DNA from: Aspidapion aeneum
Lineage: Eukaryota; Arthropoda; Insecta; Coleoptera; Brentidae
Length of the DNA: 64,000 bases
Direction of reading: 5' to 3'
Assembly: GCA_963576565.1 (NCBI GenBank)
Contig: OY755046.1
Location: 61,731,471 to 61,795,470 of the forward strand
The position numbers and the translations under genes are program-made. This document shows positions 26,101 to 38,100 of the stretch, one piece after another (positions within the stretch are counted from its first letter, which is position 1; every line of letters begins with the position of its first letter). Under the pieces are notes generated by a model. The model was not told the DNA's origin and did not search any database. It saw nothing but the letters and a program-made list of their open reading frames with translations.

Positions 26101-29100
26101 TTTCAAATCCTAGCAACTCTGATATTGGGCTTCTAGAATGTTCTGAACCTATCTCATCCTCGTCGCCATTGTAATATTTATGTTGTTTAAGCCGCGTAAT
26201 TATTTATGATTGCGCAAATATTCATGGATGAGAACAGACTTACTATAAAATACGTATAGACCGTAAAATAGTTCCGTAACGAGAGGTAGTCCCATGTGAC
26301 GTCACTCCAACGCTGCTTTCTCATTGGTCAGCCGCGCGGCCATATTGCCTACGTCACTAACACTTTGTCACGGCGCGGGAAATTTAAATTCGTGTGTTTG
26401 TCGGTGTTTGTCGGTAATCACTATGCAGTTTTCGAAATATATAGTAGAACACCTTTTTCTCAATAATTTGTGTTATAACCAAAAACTTTGTAGGAGCTTT
26501 TATTTCTGAGATATTTACAAAAAACTGTCTTTAACACTCATGGATCTTTTTATTTTAGGTATTAAGGCAACTTAGACAAGGCCTAGCCAAGTGTTACGCG
26601 ATAGCGTTCGAGAACAAGGACACAGTCAACGAAGCAAAGATCACACCCCACATTTTGAACTTTGTCAAGATTTTGATGTCGACGTTTGGAATAGGAGTCG
26701 AAAACATCACCAGTTCTGCCAATGCAACTTTCAACTCGGCCGCTAGTGAGAGTCTGGCCCGTAGGGCTGAGGCGACTTACCAGGTACGACCTCTAGCGAC
26801 AACCGTCTTAAGGTTTATAATTTTTACCTTCCTATCCAGTGTTGCCGCAGGAAGTTTTAAAAACTTACTGAAAATTTTCTGAAAATGTACTGAAGTTCAT
26901 CAAAATATACTTTTTGGTTGCAAATAAATTGGTTCACTTTGAAATTAGGTTTCTTACCATGCATAAGCCAATTCAAAAAAGTTTTGCAAAATGCTTAAGC
27001 GGTAATAAAACATATTTTAAATAAAAAATATTTCATATAACTTTTTTTTTAAACATTTGAAATCCACTTACCTAGGCTAAAATTATATTATTATGATATT
27101 TGATCTTTACTAAGGGTCAATTTTAAAGTAATTTTCTTTGAAAATTAATAAGGGATTTACAGGGTTGCGAATCAAAACAACTATTATTTTTTAACAGAAG
27201 TTTTGCCAATAAAATTATTTGAACAGTTTCTTATTTATTTTAAAAATTTATTTTCGTTTGTGTAATACCTATTATGATGTCTGGTATTCAATTTCTTACT
27301 GAAAATGGGTCAATTTTTAAAATGTAGTACTTGCCTACTGAATCAACAGTTTTCGTACTGAATTCAGTACAATTTTACTGAAACGGCAACACTGTTCCTA
27401 TCCCGAGCAGCAATAGCAACCGTCCCTAGAGACAAAAGTATTTTCTTCTCTCGAGAGCAAAATATGTATGTCAAAACATTGGGTTTTGATATTGACTATG
27501 GCATTAGCCAGGTTATAGGACTTCAACTCAGTTTCCTTTCTAGATATGAAAATATTTTTGTCTCTCAAGACAAAAATAATAATCAATATGAATATGAAAT
27601 ACGAGGTATGACAATTAAATTTTAAGACTGGCCACCCTACTAACAGGTTTGAAATCTCCACGCCTCGGGCGGTTGGAGTTGTTTACCTTGATGTGCGTTC
27701 TACTACCGCGGGCAATCTTGTCACCTTTCCTCTACTAGTTTGGCTTACTCCGTTGTTTGAAGCGGATGGTGCATAGCTCATTTACCGGACATTTATGACA
27801 ATCGAAAAAAATGAGCAACGTCTTAATTTATGGTAGTAAAACTCAAAAAACCGCTAGTAAATGCTTTCAAATGTTAAAAGATGTCTACGTAGAGTAGTTT
27901 ATGTCTCGTGCAATGATTTTAATGTGGTAAAAAGCTTTTTCGAGGGTCGTGAAGAAGTTAAAGACGATGAACAAGAAGGGCGCTCCAGCACATCCAAAGC
28001 AGCGATGGTCATTGTTTTTTTCGATATTAGGGGTGTTGATTCTTATTGAATGGGTGTGTGATAGTCAAACAGTCAACCAACATTTATATTTGGAAGTATT
28101 GATGTAGTTAAGGGAACATGTAAGGAAAAAACGTCCAGATTTGTGGAAGAACAATGCGCGGTTACTCTACCAGGACTATGCATCGGCCCACAATAGCTGG
28201 CCATACACACAGAGGTTGATCCGCCGGTTTGGAACGGCGTGGTTCAAACTGGCGGATTTGTCTTTCAATTAGTGGACATTCCACGCGCCAGTTATAGCCG
28301 GTATAGATTTATCTGTGAGTTCAGACCGGCGGGCGAAACTTGTGGGTGCCGCGCTCGATATTTTAACCGGCGCAGACTTGTCTGTCGGTTTGCACTGTGC
28401 CAGGAATAACATACCGGTCATATTTTAATTTATTAGTTGAATATTATGGCACATGTTTCCGGAATGATATAACCAAGAGCCTGTGCAGAAATTCCCACTG
28501 AAAATTTCAGATCTTCATATGATTTTCCCGTGGCAAGGAAACAAAGGGCAGCATTTAATCGCTGTTCTGGTCCAATGGCATCTCTCATTTGGGTATCTTG
28601 TTTCGTAAGATCCTCTCTTACCAAATTTAATAAAAGGTCATACGTGTTAATATCCATTCTTAAATAATTTTTAAAATCGTCTGGATCATTTTCTCTTAAC
28701 TCTTTTAATAGAAGGTCATGGCTAAATAGTTTCCTCTTAAGCAAATAACTCCTAACCCACTTCGAACGTCTCTTTTTTACACCACTGTGCATTATTTTCA
28801 TATTAATAATCATTCCCATACACAGAGCCTGCTTCTTTTTAGCACAAAACATTTTACATACACTATGCTTAAAATACCATGCCGCATAAAACTTTCGACT
28901 TGACGAAATTCCACAGTTTTGGTTGAACCGGCAGATAAATCTTGAGTTTTCGCCCACTAACGCGCAGTTATGTCTGCCACAGACCGATATGAAGGATCGA
29001 TTCGAAAGATTTTTTTTGTGTTAGTGGACTGCAGCAGTTTTAAACCGTTGCAGACAAAACGGTCAGATTTATCTGTGCCGTTCCAAACCGACGGATCAAC

Positions 29101-32100
29101 CTTTGTGTGTATGGCCACCTAATACCCTATCCATTACGCAGTTTTTAGCTAATAAGAAGATCCTTCTCGTTAACCACCCACCATATTCACCAGACTTGGC
29201 CCCTTGCTACTTCTACCTGTTTCCGAAAGTAAGGAAATCGTTAAAAGGAACCGGTTTTGAAATATTAGAACACGACAAGGAAAAACGGCAAGACTTCTTA
29301 GCACCCTCTATTCTGATGATTTCTAAAATTGCTTCCAACATCGGAAAAAAAAGCATGCAACGCCGCGTCGATAAAGAAGGGGACTACATTGATGAGGAAA
29401 ATCATTAAGTTGTTATTGTCATACTTCGTATGCTCTTTTTTAAAATAGAAAAGAGTGAAAATTTTGCTATTTTCTTAAGTGGTTGTAGAAAAAAGCTTTT
29501 ATGTTTGCAGGACCCAGTATTCCAAGAAATGAAACAGGACTTCAAAAAAGACTTCGACTTCTCCCAGTCAAACTCGATGCGTCTTCACACGCTGATCTTC
29601 AAGCTGAAGAAGTGGATCAAAATCCTTGACAATCGTTCAAAGATGCTGCTTCAGTCGTTTTTGATCGAAGAAAAATGTCGATTCTTGTCGAATTTTACTT
29701 TGAAAACTGCTGAAGTTGAACTACCTGGGGAATTTTTATTGCCAAAGCATAATCACTACTTTGTCAGAATTACCAGGTATGGAACGAAACATTTTTTAGT
29801 TTATAGTTTGTTTATATATTGTATATAAATAGGAAGGAAATATAGGTTCCCAAAGTAACAAGCGCGAAAACGCATGTTATAACATTACAACCAATTACAG
29901 TGGTTGCCCTTGCAGCAGACTCGTCTGACATATGCGCAGTTGTGAAGGAAAGGTTGCTTGATTTTATTTTTATGTTGGCCGATTTTCTCACGCCAAGGCA
30001 AGGCCAACACAAAAATAAAGGCCACGACCCTGAAAAAATCAGCTGTTCTCCCGGGGCTGAATTTTACATTGGGTCTTATGGGAGGTCAGAGGTTTTTTTT
30101 ATGATATTTTCAAAATGGCACTACAGATTTCCGCAAAATTTCAGTGAAATATTCTCAGATACCATCCCGATATTCCACCAAAGGTTTGTAAGGAAGCAAC
30201 ATGATTAAAAGGTTAAAATCTTCAAGATTTAGCATTTCTTATTTTGAATTCAAATTACCCGCCATATACCACATGCCAACTGTTATATTTGACATGTATT
30301 TGACTTTGACATATGTGATTGTCACATTCGCTTCTGCTTTAAACTTAATTTTTGTGTGAGCTAATGAAGCGGCTATGAAAAATTAGGGCTTAATATACAT
30401 TTAAAAAAAATTGTTCTGCCAGAATAAATTAAAAACAATCTCAAAAACGGCTTTATTTAAAAAAAATCAAATATCCATGAACCGTCATTCCAACTTCAAT
30501 ATTTTAAAGACAATCAGCTGTGTCGTAACGTGACCATCAAAAAAAAATCAGCCCCGGATGTGACGTAAACAAAGTGGAGGATCGTGGCCTGTCCATTTTG
30601 ATAGCCCTGCTCAAGCATACACTTTGTATAGGTAGATGAACTACAATGCTTTTTAGGTTCATGCCACGAGTCGATGTAGTTCAAAAGCACAACGCAGTAG
30701 TGCGAAGGCTCTACATTCGAGGTCACAACGGGAAAATCTACCCTTATTTGGTAGTCAACGATTCTGGCTTAGCAGATGCTAGGAGAGAGGAAAGGGTCTT
30801 GCAAATGCTTCGGATGCTAAATGTGTTTTTAGGCAAGCAAAAGGAAACGGCTAGAAGGTTTTTGCACTTTACTGTGAGTAAAACGACCCTCCGATTATAT
30901 TTGAATGTTGGGTTATTTATTTTAGTAGTTCTTTTTCAACAGTTGAACTGTTAGTTGTAACAAGATTTTTAAAAATCTACACACAAACCTAATGTTTTTA
31001 AACAACCTCTGACAAAATAAAAATAACTTTATTGACTATTGTTGTTCTTAGGTTCCCAGGGTGGTTGCTATGTCGCAACAAATCAGACTAGTCGAAGATA
31101 ATCCGGCGTCCATTTCATATTTGGACATTTTTAAGAAGGGCTGTGCCAAATTAGGGAACAAAGGTAAGCGAAATTAAACGCCATTTTTCTCACAGCTCAC
31201 CGTTAACATCTGTTTTTAAAAATAATAAAATGTTTTTTATATCAGAGTTTTTTTGGCGCATGCACACTTCGATCCGGCACGAAGGACCAACAATAAATGC
31301 AATGGGTCGATAATTGTTAAGGCTTTTTTGCATCTTATTACTGAGATCGTTTTCTGCAATTTAAGTTTCCTGAAGTTTTCTTGGGTGTAGGGATGGATCT
31401 AAAGAAAAACAATTTTTCTTTGGCGACGTTTCGCAGTTTTATTTCTGCTTTTTCAAGCCTTAGAATTTAAATTTAAAAAAATAAACAAATTTAATTTTTT
31501 GGTTAAAGATTTTCGTGGCAAAAATTGTGAGGTTATGACACAAAAGTGCATTGGTTATTTAAGTTAATCGATGTTATGCATGATTTCTTATTCAGGTATT
31601 GACCATGACGATCCCATTCAGTACTACTATGAACGGCTAGCTTACGTGCAAAGCAGGGGTGTCAAGGGACATCAAATCTATCGGGACATATTCAAGAACG
31701 TCCAGGACAAGATGGTGCCGAAGACCGTCTTTAAACAGTGGGCGTTGCAGACTTTTCCGTCTGCGACTGATTATTGGCATTTCAGGTAAAATAATTTCAA
31801 TTTAATTGAGGTAAAAAAAGACTCGATCCGAGTTATAAGGGCGAAATGGTTTTCAAACTAGACCTATTTTATTTTAATTTTAAACCTAAAATAAAACCCC
31901 ATTTAATTCAAATATACCCAAGTTCTTTAAGCAGTTTTGTGGAAAAAAACAGTAGTCTTTTTTTGTTGAACGTCTATTTTTAAATAATGTAAATATCGAT
32001 GAATTTGACATTTCTGCAATATAATTTAAAAAAAAATCATCTAAAAATAGACATCTTAACGATAAAAATGACCACTGTTTCTTTCTGCACACACTTTAAG

Positions 32101-35100
32101 ATTTTTTTCAACACCATTTTACTTCTCCCTCTCCCCACTCCTACCTTTACTCAATGTTTGTAGAAACGCACCTATCTACCCTTTGGACATATTTCAATGT
32201 TTGACACAAATGCATGGTTTAGATAATAATTAGGTACAAAGTGACGTTTTTTCGACCCAATTTAATTATTATAGTGTTGATTGGTTGGAAGGGGTCAAGT
32301 TAAACAAGAAATCTTTTTGTTTCTACACCGACGTTTCGGCCCTTTATTGGGCCATCCTCATGGCATGAAAACTTTTACCTTTGTCAAATTTATGGATGTA
32401 AATGTAGATTTTGCAAACATTTTCGGTTTTCTAATAATTTTCAGCTGGCAATGGAATCATTCCGTTCTCACTCAAACTCACATTTTTTGGTTATGTTATT
32501 TGCTTACCAAGTTTATTGGTGTTTCACTAAAATAATTTATGTTGTCAGTGGTGAGTGACATCAATTATGCAGAATATAAATCAAGGCCAACACAAAAACC
32601 CGGGGCTGAATTTTACATTGGGTCTTATGGGAGGTCAGACGTTTTTTTATGATATTTTCAAAATGGCACTACAGATTTCCGCAAAATTTCAGTGAAATAT
32701 TCTCAGACACCATCCCGATATTCCACGAAAGGTTTGTAAGGAAGCAACATGATTAAAAGGTTAAAATCTTCAAGATTTAGCATTCCTTATTTTGAATTCA
32801 AATTACCCGCCATGTACCACATGCCAATTGTTATATTTGACATGTATTTGACTTTGTCATATGTGATTGTCACATTCGCTTCTGCTTTAAACTTAATTTT
32901 TGTGTGAGCTAATGAAGCGGCTATGAAAAATTAGGGCTTACTATACATTTAAAAAAAATTGTTCTGCCAGAATAAAGTAAAAACAATCTCAAAAACGGCT
33001 TCATTAAAAAAAAATCAAATATCCATGAAACGTCATTCCAACTTCAATATTTTAAAGACAATCAGCTGTGTCGTAACGTGACCATCAAAAAAAAATCAGC
33101 CCCGGATGTGACGTCAACAAAGTGGAGCAAGGCCAACACAAAAATAGAGGCCATGACCCTGAAAAAATCAGCTGTTCTCCCGGGGCTGAATTTTACATTG
33201 GGTCTTATGGGAGGTCAGACGTTTTTTTATGATATTTTCAAAATGGCACTACAGATTTCCGCAAAATTTCAGTGAAATATTCTCAGACACCATCCCGATA
33301 TTCCACCAAAGGTTTGTAAGGAAGCAACATGATTAAAAGGTTAAAATCTTCAAGATTTAGCATTCCTTATTTTGAATTCAAATTACCCGCCATGTACCAC
33401 ATGCCAATTGTTATATTTGACATGTATTTGACTTTGTCATATGTGATTGTCACATTCGCTTCTGCTTTAAACTTAATTTTTGTGTGAGCTAATGAAGCGG
33501 CTATGAAAAATTAGGGCTTACTATACATTTTAAAAAAATTGTTCTGCCAGAATAAAGTAAAAACAATCTCAAAAACGGCTTCATTAAAAAAAAAATCAAA
33601 TATCCATGAAACGTCATTCCAACTTCAATATTTTAAAGACAATCAGCTGTGTCGTAACGTGACCATCAAAAAAAAATCAGCCCCGGATGTGACGTCAACA
33701 AAGTGGAGCAAGGCCAACACAAAAATAGAGGCCACGACCCTGAAAAAATCAGCTGTTCTCCCGGGGCTGAATTTTACATTGGGTCTTATGGGAGGTCAGA
33801 CGTTTTTTTATGATATTTTCAAAATGGCACTACAGATTTCCGCAAAATTTCAGTGAAATATTCTCAGACACCATCCCGATATTCCACCAAAGGTTTGTAA
33901 GGAAGCAACATGATTAAAAGGTTAAAATCTTCAAGATTTAGCATTCCTTATTTTGAATTCAAATTACCCGCCATGTACCACATGCCAACTGTTATATTTG
34001 ACATGTATTTGACTTTGTCATATGTGATTGTCACATTCGCTTCTGCTTTAAACTTAATTTTTGTGTGAGCTAATGAAGCGGCTATGAAAAATTAGGGCTT
34101 ACTATACATTTAAAAAAAATTGTTCTGCCAGAATAAAGTAAAAACAATCTCAAAAACGGCTTTATTTAACAAAAAATCAAATATCCATGAACCGTCATTC
34201 CAACTTCAAAATTTTAAAGACAATCAGCTGTGTCGTAACGTGACCATCAAAAAAAAAATCAGCCCCGGATGTGACGTCAACAAAGTGGAGGATCGTGGCC
34301 CGTCCATTTTGATAGCCCTGAGTGGAGGATCGTGGCCCGTCCATTTTGATAGCCCTGTATAAATAAACACGTTTGTCTGTCACTCCCCTGTAAATGTTTG
34401 TCAAAAATCGTTTATTTTTATTTTCCGACCCTTATGAATTAACAAGGACAAAAGGTTCGTCTCTCTCTCTAAACAAGGCTAGAACAGGACCGATATTTCC
34501 CTCCTTTGATTTTGACTTAAATAAATTTGACTTTGATAAGTTTGTCGTGTCTCTATTTCTTTAAAATATGTCATACATACAGGGTCTCTACCTTTGCTGT
34601 GATACATGACCTTACCGATTTTTTTGTTGCCAGGAAAATGTTTACTCTTCAACTGTCACTGGCATGTTTTGCAGAGTACGTGTTTCATTTGACACGGCTG
34701 AATCCTGACATGATGTATGTTCATCAAGATTCTGGTCTGGTGAATATATCGTATTTCAAATTTGACGTTGATGACGGAACAGGTAAATAGAGAATTATTA
34801 AAATACAGCCAGGCTATAATTGTGCAGGCACTATTTTGACACATTCACATTGAAAACTGACAGTTGATCCTTCAAAATTGACATACCAAAGTCGAATTTA
34901 AAACTTTCGTCGTTTATTTTCAATTAATAAAAGAAGGCACTATTTATTCCGGTTCATATAGTAAACAAAGGCCGTGTGTTGAAAGATCACAGCTGATATT
35001 ACAATGTGAAGGTGTCAAAATTGTGCCTGGCACTATTATAGCCTCGCTTTATTTCAATAATTCTCTAATTTGTGACAAATATGATTTTGGAAAGTGTTTA

Positions 35101-38100
35101 AAGGTGCCAATCATTGATTAAAACAAAAATTCCCAACAACTGTCAAAGATAGAACTGTTGTATAAAACAACTATCAAAATTTATCAAGTGCCTCTAGGAA
35201 ATTCCATAAGCTCTTCATATGACAAAATACGAGGGTGGATCAAATATAAACAAGCCTTTTAAACTTACTAACGGAAAAGTCATTCAAGATGAACGTGGCC
35301 GTTATAATTTTGGAGTAGGGATGTTACTACTGGCTTACTACTGCAACTTACTCGACCTTGTCTGGGTGCCAAGCCACACGGGAGTTGAGGGAAATGAAAA
35401 AGCAGACGCACTAGCCAGGGCGGGAGCAGAATCCGCGCTGGTTGGACCGGAGCCTTACTTCGGCTTACCTAAGGCCACAGTCACAAAAGAAATAGGAGAG
35501 TGGGTTGTTAGAAAGGGGACTCAAAACTGGCAGGCAACCCCGAGACAACAACACTCCAAAACCTTTCTAAGCAAGCCAGACAAACACAGAACGAACCAAC
35601 TCCTGGAATTAAACAGGAATAGCCTAAGAATAATCACAGGGCTATACACAGGCCAATGCCGACTCAACAAACACATAAACAGACTGGGAGTAAGCAACAC
35701 ACCAGCGTGTAGGTTCTGTGGTGTTGAGGAAACGCCACTTCATCTAATCTGCCACTGCGTAGCAAGACAAAGAACTGGGGCGAAAATATTCGGACCTGGA
35801 CAGATAGAGCCTCAAGATCTTGAGGAAATATCACCAAACAAACTGATCTGCTTCATAAAGGAGATAGGTATTGGTGGTATTTAAGTTAGGATGAGCCACA
35901 ATAGACCACCTGAGTCGCAGTGGAGGGGCGACAATCGCACCACTCATAATCAAACCTAACCTAACCTAACCTACTCGACCAGGTAATGCTTGATTATCGC
36001 CAAAAGAGGAGAGCACACCCATTCCAAGACGTGTTGCTCCTGCATGACAACGCTAGACCTAATACGGCAGCTTTAACACAGGCCAAAATCAATGAAATGC
36101 ACTGGACTGTGTTGGAATACCCTCCATACAGTCCAGATTTGTTATCTTGCGATTTTCATATGTTTGACCCACTTAAAGATTCACTGGCAGGCGAGCAATT
36201 TCAGACCAATGAAGAGGTGAAGGCATTCGTGCGCAACTGGTTAGATACCCGCCTAGGTTCCTTTTGTGAAAACGGGATTAAGAAACTGTCAAGCCGTTAA
36301 GAAAAGTGTATTAACAGTGAAGGGGGATGTGTAGCAAAATAGAAAAAATTTCTGTTTTGTGTCATGTTTCTAAATAACTAGTTTATAAACAAAGGCTTGT
36401 TTATGTTTTGTGAAACCAACAGAAACAACTACTCCGAGGGAAAATACCCCTACCAGCATTGAATTATACTGATGGCTTAATGCTTTCGTTGGGAACTGTT
36501 TGGTTTTCACTATCTCCAACGTCGATCACAATGATACGAGTGATCCCCGTCTGGAACACGTCCTGATAGTCAGGTACAGGGTGATTTTTTATAATTGCAA
36601 GATCGCTATAACTCGGTTATTATTGGGAGTAGAAAGTTCAAACAAAAACTGTTCGGTTTGGTAAATTATGGCCACTTTAGACCCACCATTAGTATTTTTT
36701 TATAGGTTATAATATACAGGGGGCGACAATCAGATCAATTTTTTTAAAGGGAACACCCTATATATTTTTGTATTTTTAAGTTCCGCAAAAAATTAGCTTT
36801 ACAGATATATGTAACACTTCACACTTATCTTTGTTAGTTTTCGAGATATTGACGATTGAAATTCCGAAAATTAGGAAATTTTAAATAGGTATACGTAGTA
36901 AAATATTTAAATTAGCCTCTTCGTTTGGACGAACAACTCGTTTTTTTCGTTCCACAGACGATGTTTCACGAAATTTTCTATATATCCTAAGAATTGTGGA
37001 TATATTAGGACATTGTCGGGCTGGATACAGTTCTCGATATTCTCTCGCAGTAGCAGTGGCATTTTTTTTATTTTTCGCATATAATAAAAGTATCTCTTGC
37101 TTTTCTGCATTGGAATAAAGCAACATTGTTGATAAATATTTAAAATTTGGCACTGATAATGTCATTAGGTATCCACACATCTTAATATTGTTTGTGACTT
37201 GTCACAGTAAATACTCAGCACCGTATTTAAAATTTGCTAATTTTCGGAATTTCAATCGTCAATATCTCGAAAACTAACAAAGATAGAGCCATAGTGTTAC
37301 ATATATCTGTAAAGCTAATTTTTTGCGGAACTTAAAAATACAAAAATATATAGGATGTTCCCTTTAAAAAAATTGATCTGATTGAACCTATAAAAAAATA
37401 CTAATGGTGGGCCTAAAGTGGCCATAATTTACCAAACCGAATAGTTTTTGCTTGAACTTTCTACTCCCAATAATAACCGAGTTATAGCGATCTTGTAATT
37501 ATAAAAAAATCACCTTGTACAAGTGATCCATGCCAATCCACGACCGGACCGGTTTCGACCTTTTGGGCCATCCTCAGGTGAATGTAGGCGATAGCTCCGT
37601 GTAGAGCATAAGTTTTGTGAAACCAACAGAAACAACTACTCCGAGGGAATATTTGATCACCCTCGTAGATATATTTTTAGGGTTTTATAATGCTTATACT
37701 GAATTTTTTGCCCAAATCAGGTGAATTAGACCAAACCAGAGCAGTGCCCTTCAGATTAACACCAAACATCGTTGAATACCTGTCAACTGTCGGCATTAGT
37801 GGCCCTTTGACAGCTGCTATGATTGCTACGGCTAGATGCTTTGTGTATCCTAACTTCAAGGTAAGTCAAACACCTGACAACTAAGGTCACTCGTCGTCAA
37901 GCAAGCTTTACAGGTAGCGAAGCCTAACTCTGATTTTATATTTTTTGGTTATAATTTTTGATATGTTTTCCTCGGTTTCGCATTGGCGGCTCGTTCTTAT
38001 TTTAAAAATATGGTTTTAACACAGTCTAAAGATCTATTTAATAATGATACAGTTTCAAGATAGTTTGCAGCATAACTTTTTAATTCTAATTACATAAAGA

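Larger units (their letters stand above)
22964..26404 (-). repeat. Tandem array of a ~960 bp unit, 3.6 copies
   Basis: AGGGTTTGTATCAGC recurs at 22964, 23921, 24881 and 25841, giving a period of 957-960 bp. The copies look very similar by eye, so the expansion appears recent. Each unit read on the - strand has a GC-richer promoter-like block followed by an open frame starting LLGFESPVSELLGFNYSSEE. The last unit breaks off at 26404 in a duplicated GTGTTTGTCGG. The array occupies the intron between TRRAP exons 20303-20603 and 26559-26783, antisense to TRRAP and in the same direction as LINE copy B beside it. Confidence 0.9.
27602..29428 (+). mobile_element. Mariner element (mauritiana-like), interrupted
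   Basis: Terminal inverted repeats (CGAGGTATGACAAT at 27602, ATTGTCATACTTCG ending at 29428) with TA on each side (27600-27601, 29429-29430). Frames with stops carry SRVVKKLK, REHVRKKRPDLWKNNARLLY and, after the nested element, LANKKILLVNHPPYSPDLAP and KSLKGTGFEI. These are mariner transposase blocks from the N-terminal domain to the third catalytic region. The Harbinger element at 28199-29116 sits in the middle of the DDE domain. Confidence 0.87.
36405..37648 (-). mobile_element. Insertion with 37 bp terminal direct repeats and hammerhead (retrozyme-like)
   Basis: The 37 bp segments at 36405-36441 and 37612-37648 are identical, each starting GTTTTGTGAAACCAACAGAA and ending ACTCCGAGGGA. The mariner copy at 6659-8138 shows that neither belongs to the mariner end, so they are the insert's own terminal repeats. 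Removing the nested fold-back (36576-37520) leaves an element of about 300 bp with a hammerhead fold near its right side. Short size, direct repeats and hammerhead resemble retrozymes/Penelope terminal repeats; that classification is inference. Confidence 0.6.
35230..37665 (+). mobile_element. Mariner-like transposon, copy 2, with nested insertions
   Basis: Left end CGAGGGTGGATCAAATATAA at 35230 with TA at 35228-35229; right end GATCACCCTCG at 37665 with TA at 37666-37667. It is a deletion derivative of the same family as 6659-8138. It retains YYCNLLD, LLLHDNARPNTAA and EYPPYSPDLLSCDFHMFDPL. It is split by a retrotransposon fragment at 35358-35971 and, within its 3' terminal repeat, by the 36405-37648 element. 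Confidence 0.85.

Noticed and set aside
22961..26404. CRISPR-like or satellite array
   Set aside because: Units are 960 bp without spacers and the genome is eukaryotic; the units carry structured promoter and coding segments rather than satellite sequence.
33539..33856. 105-codon frame in the 612 bp element
   Set aside because: The frame is shorter or broken in other copies and has no domain; length variation follows A-run indels.
35219..35884. A 221-codon gene
   Set aside because: It is a chance fusion of mariner end sequence with the RNase H tail of a nested LINE fragment.
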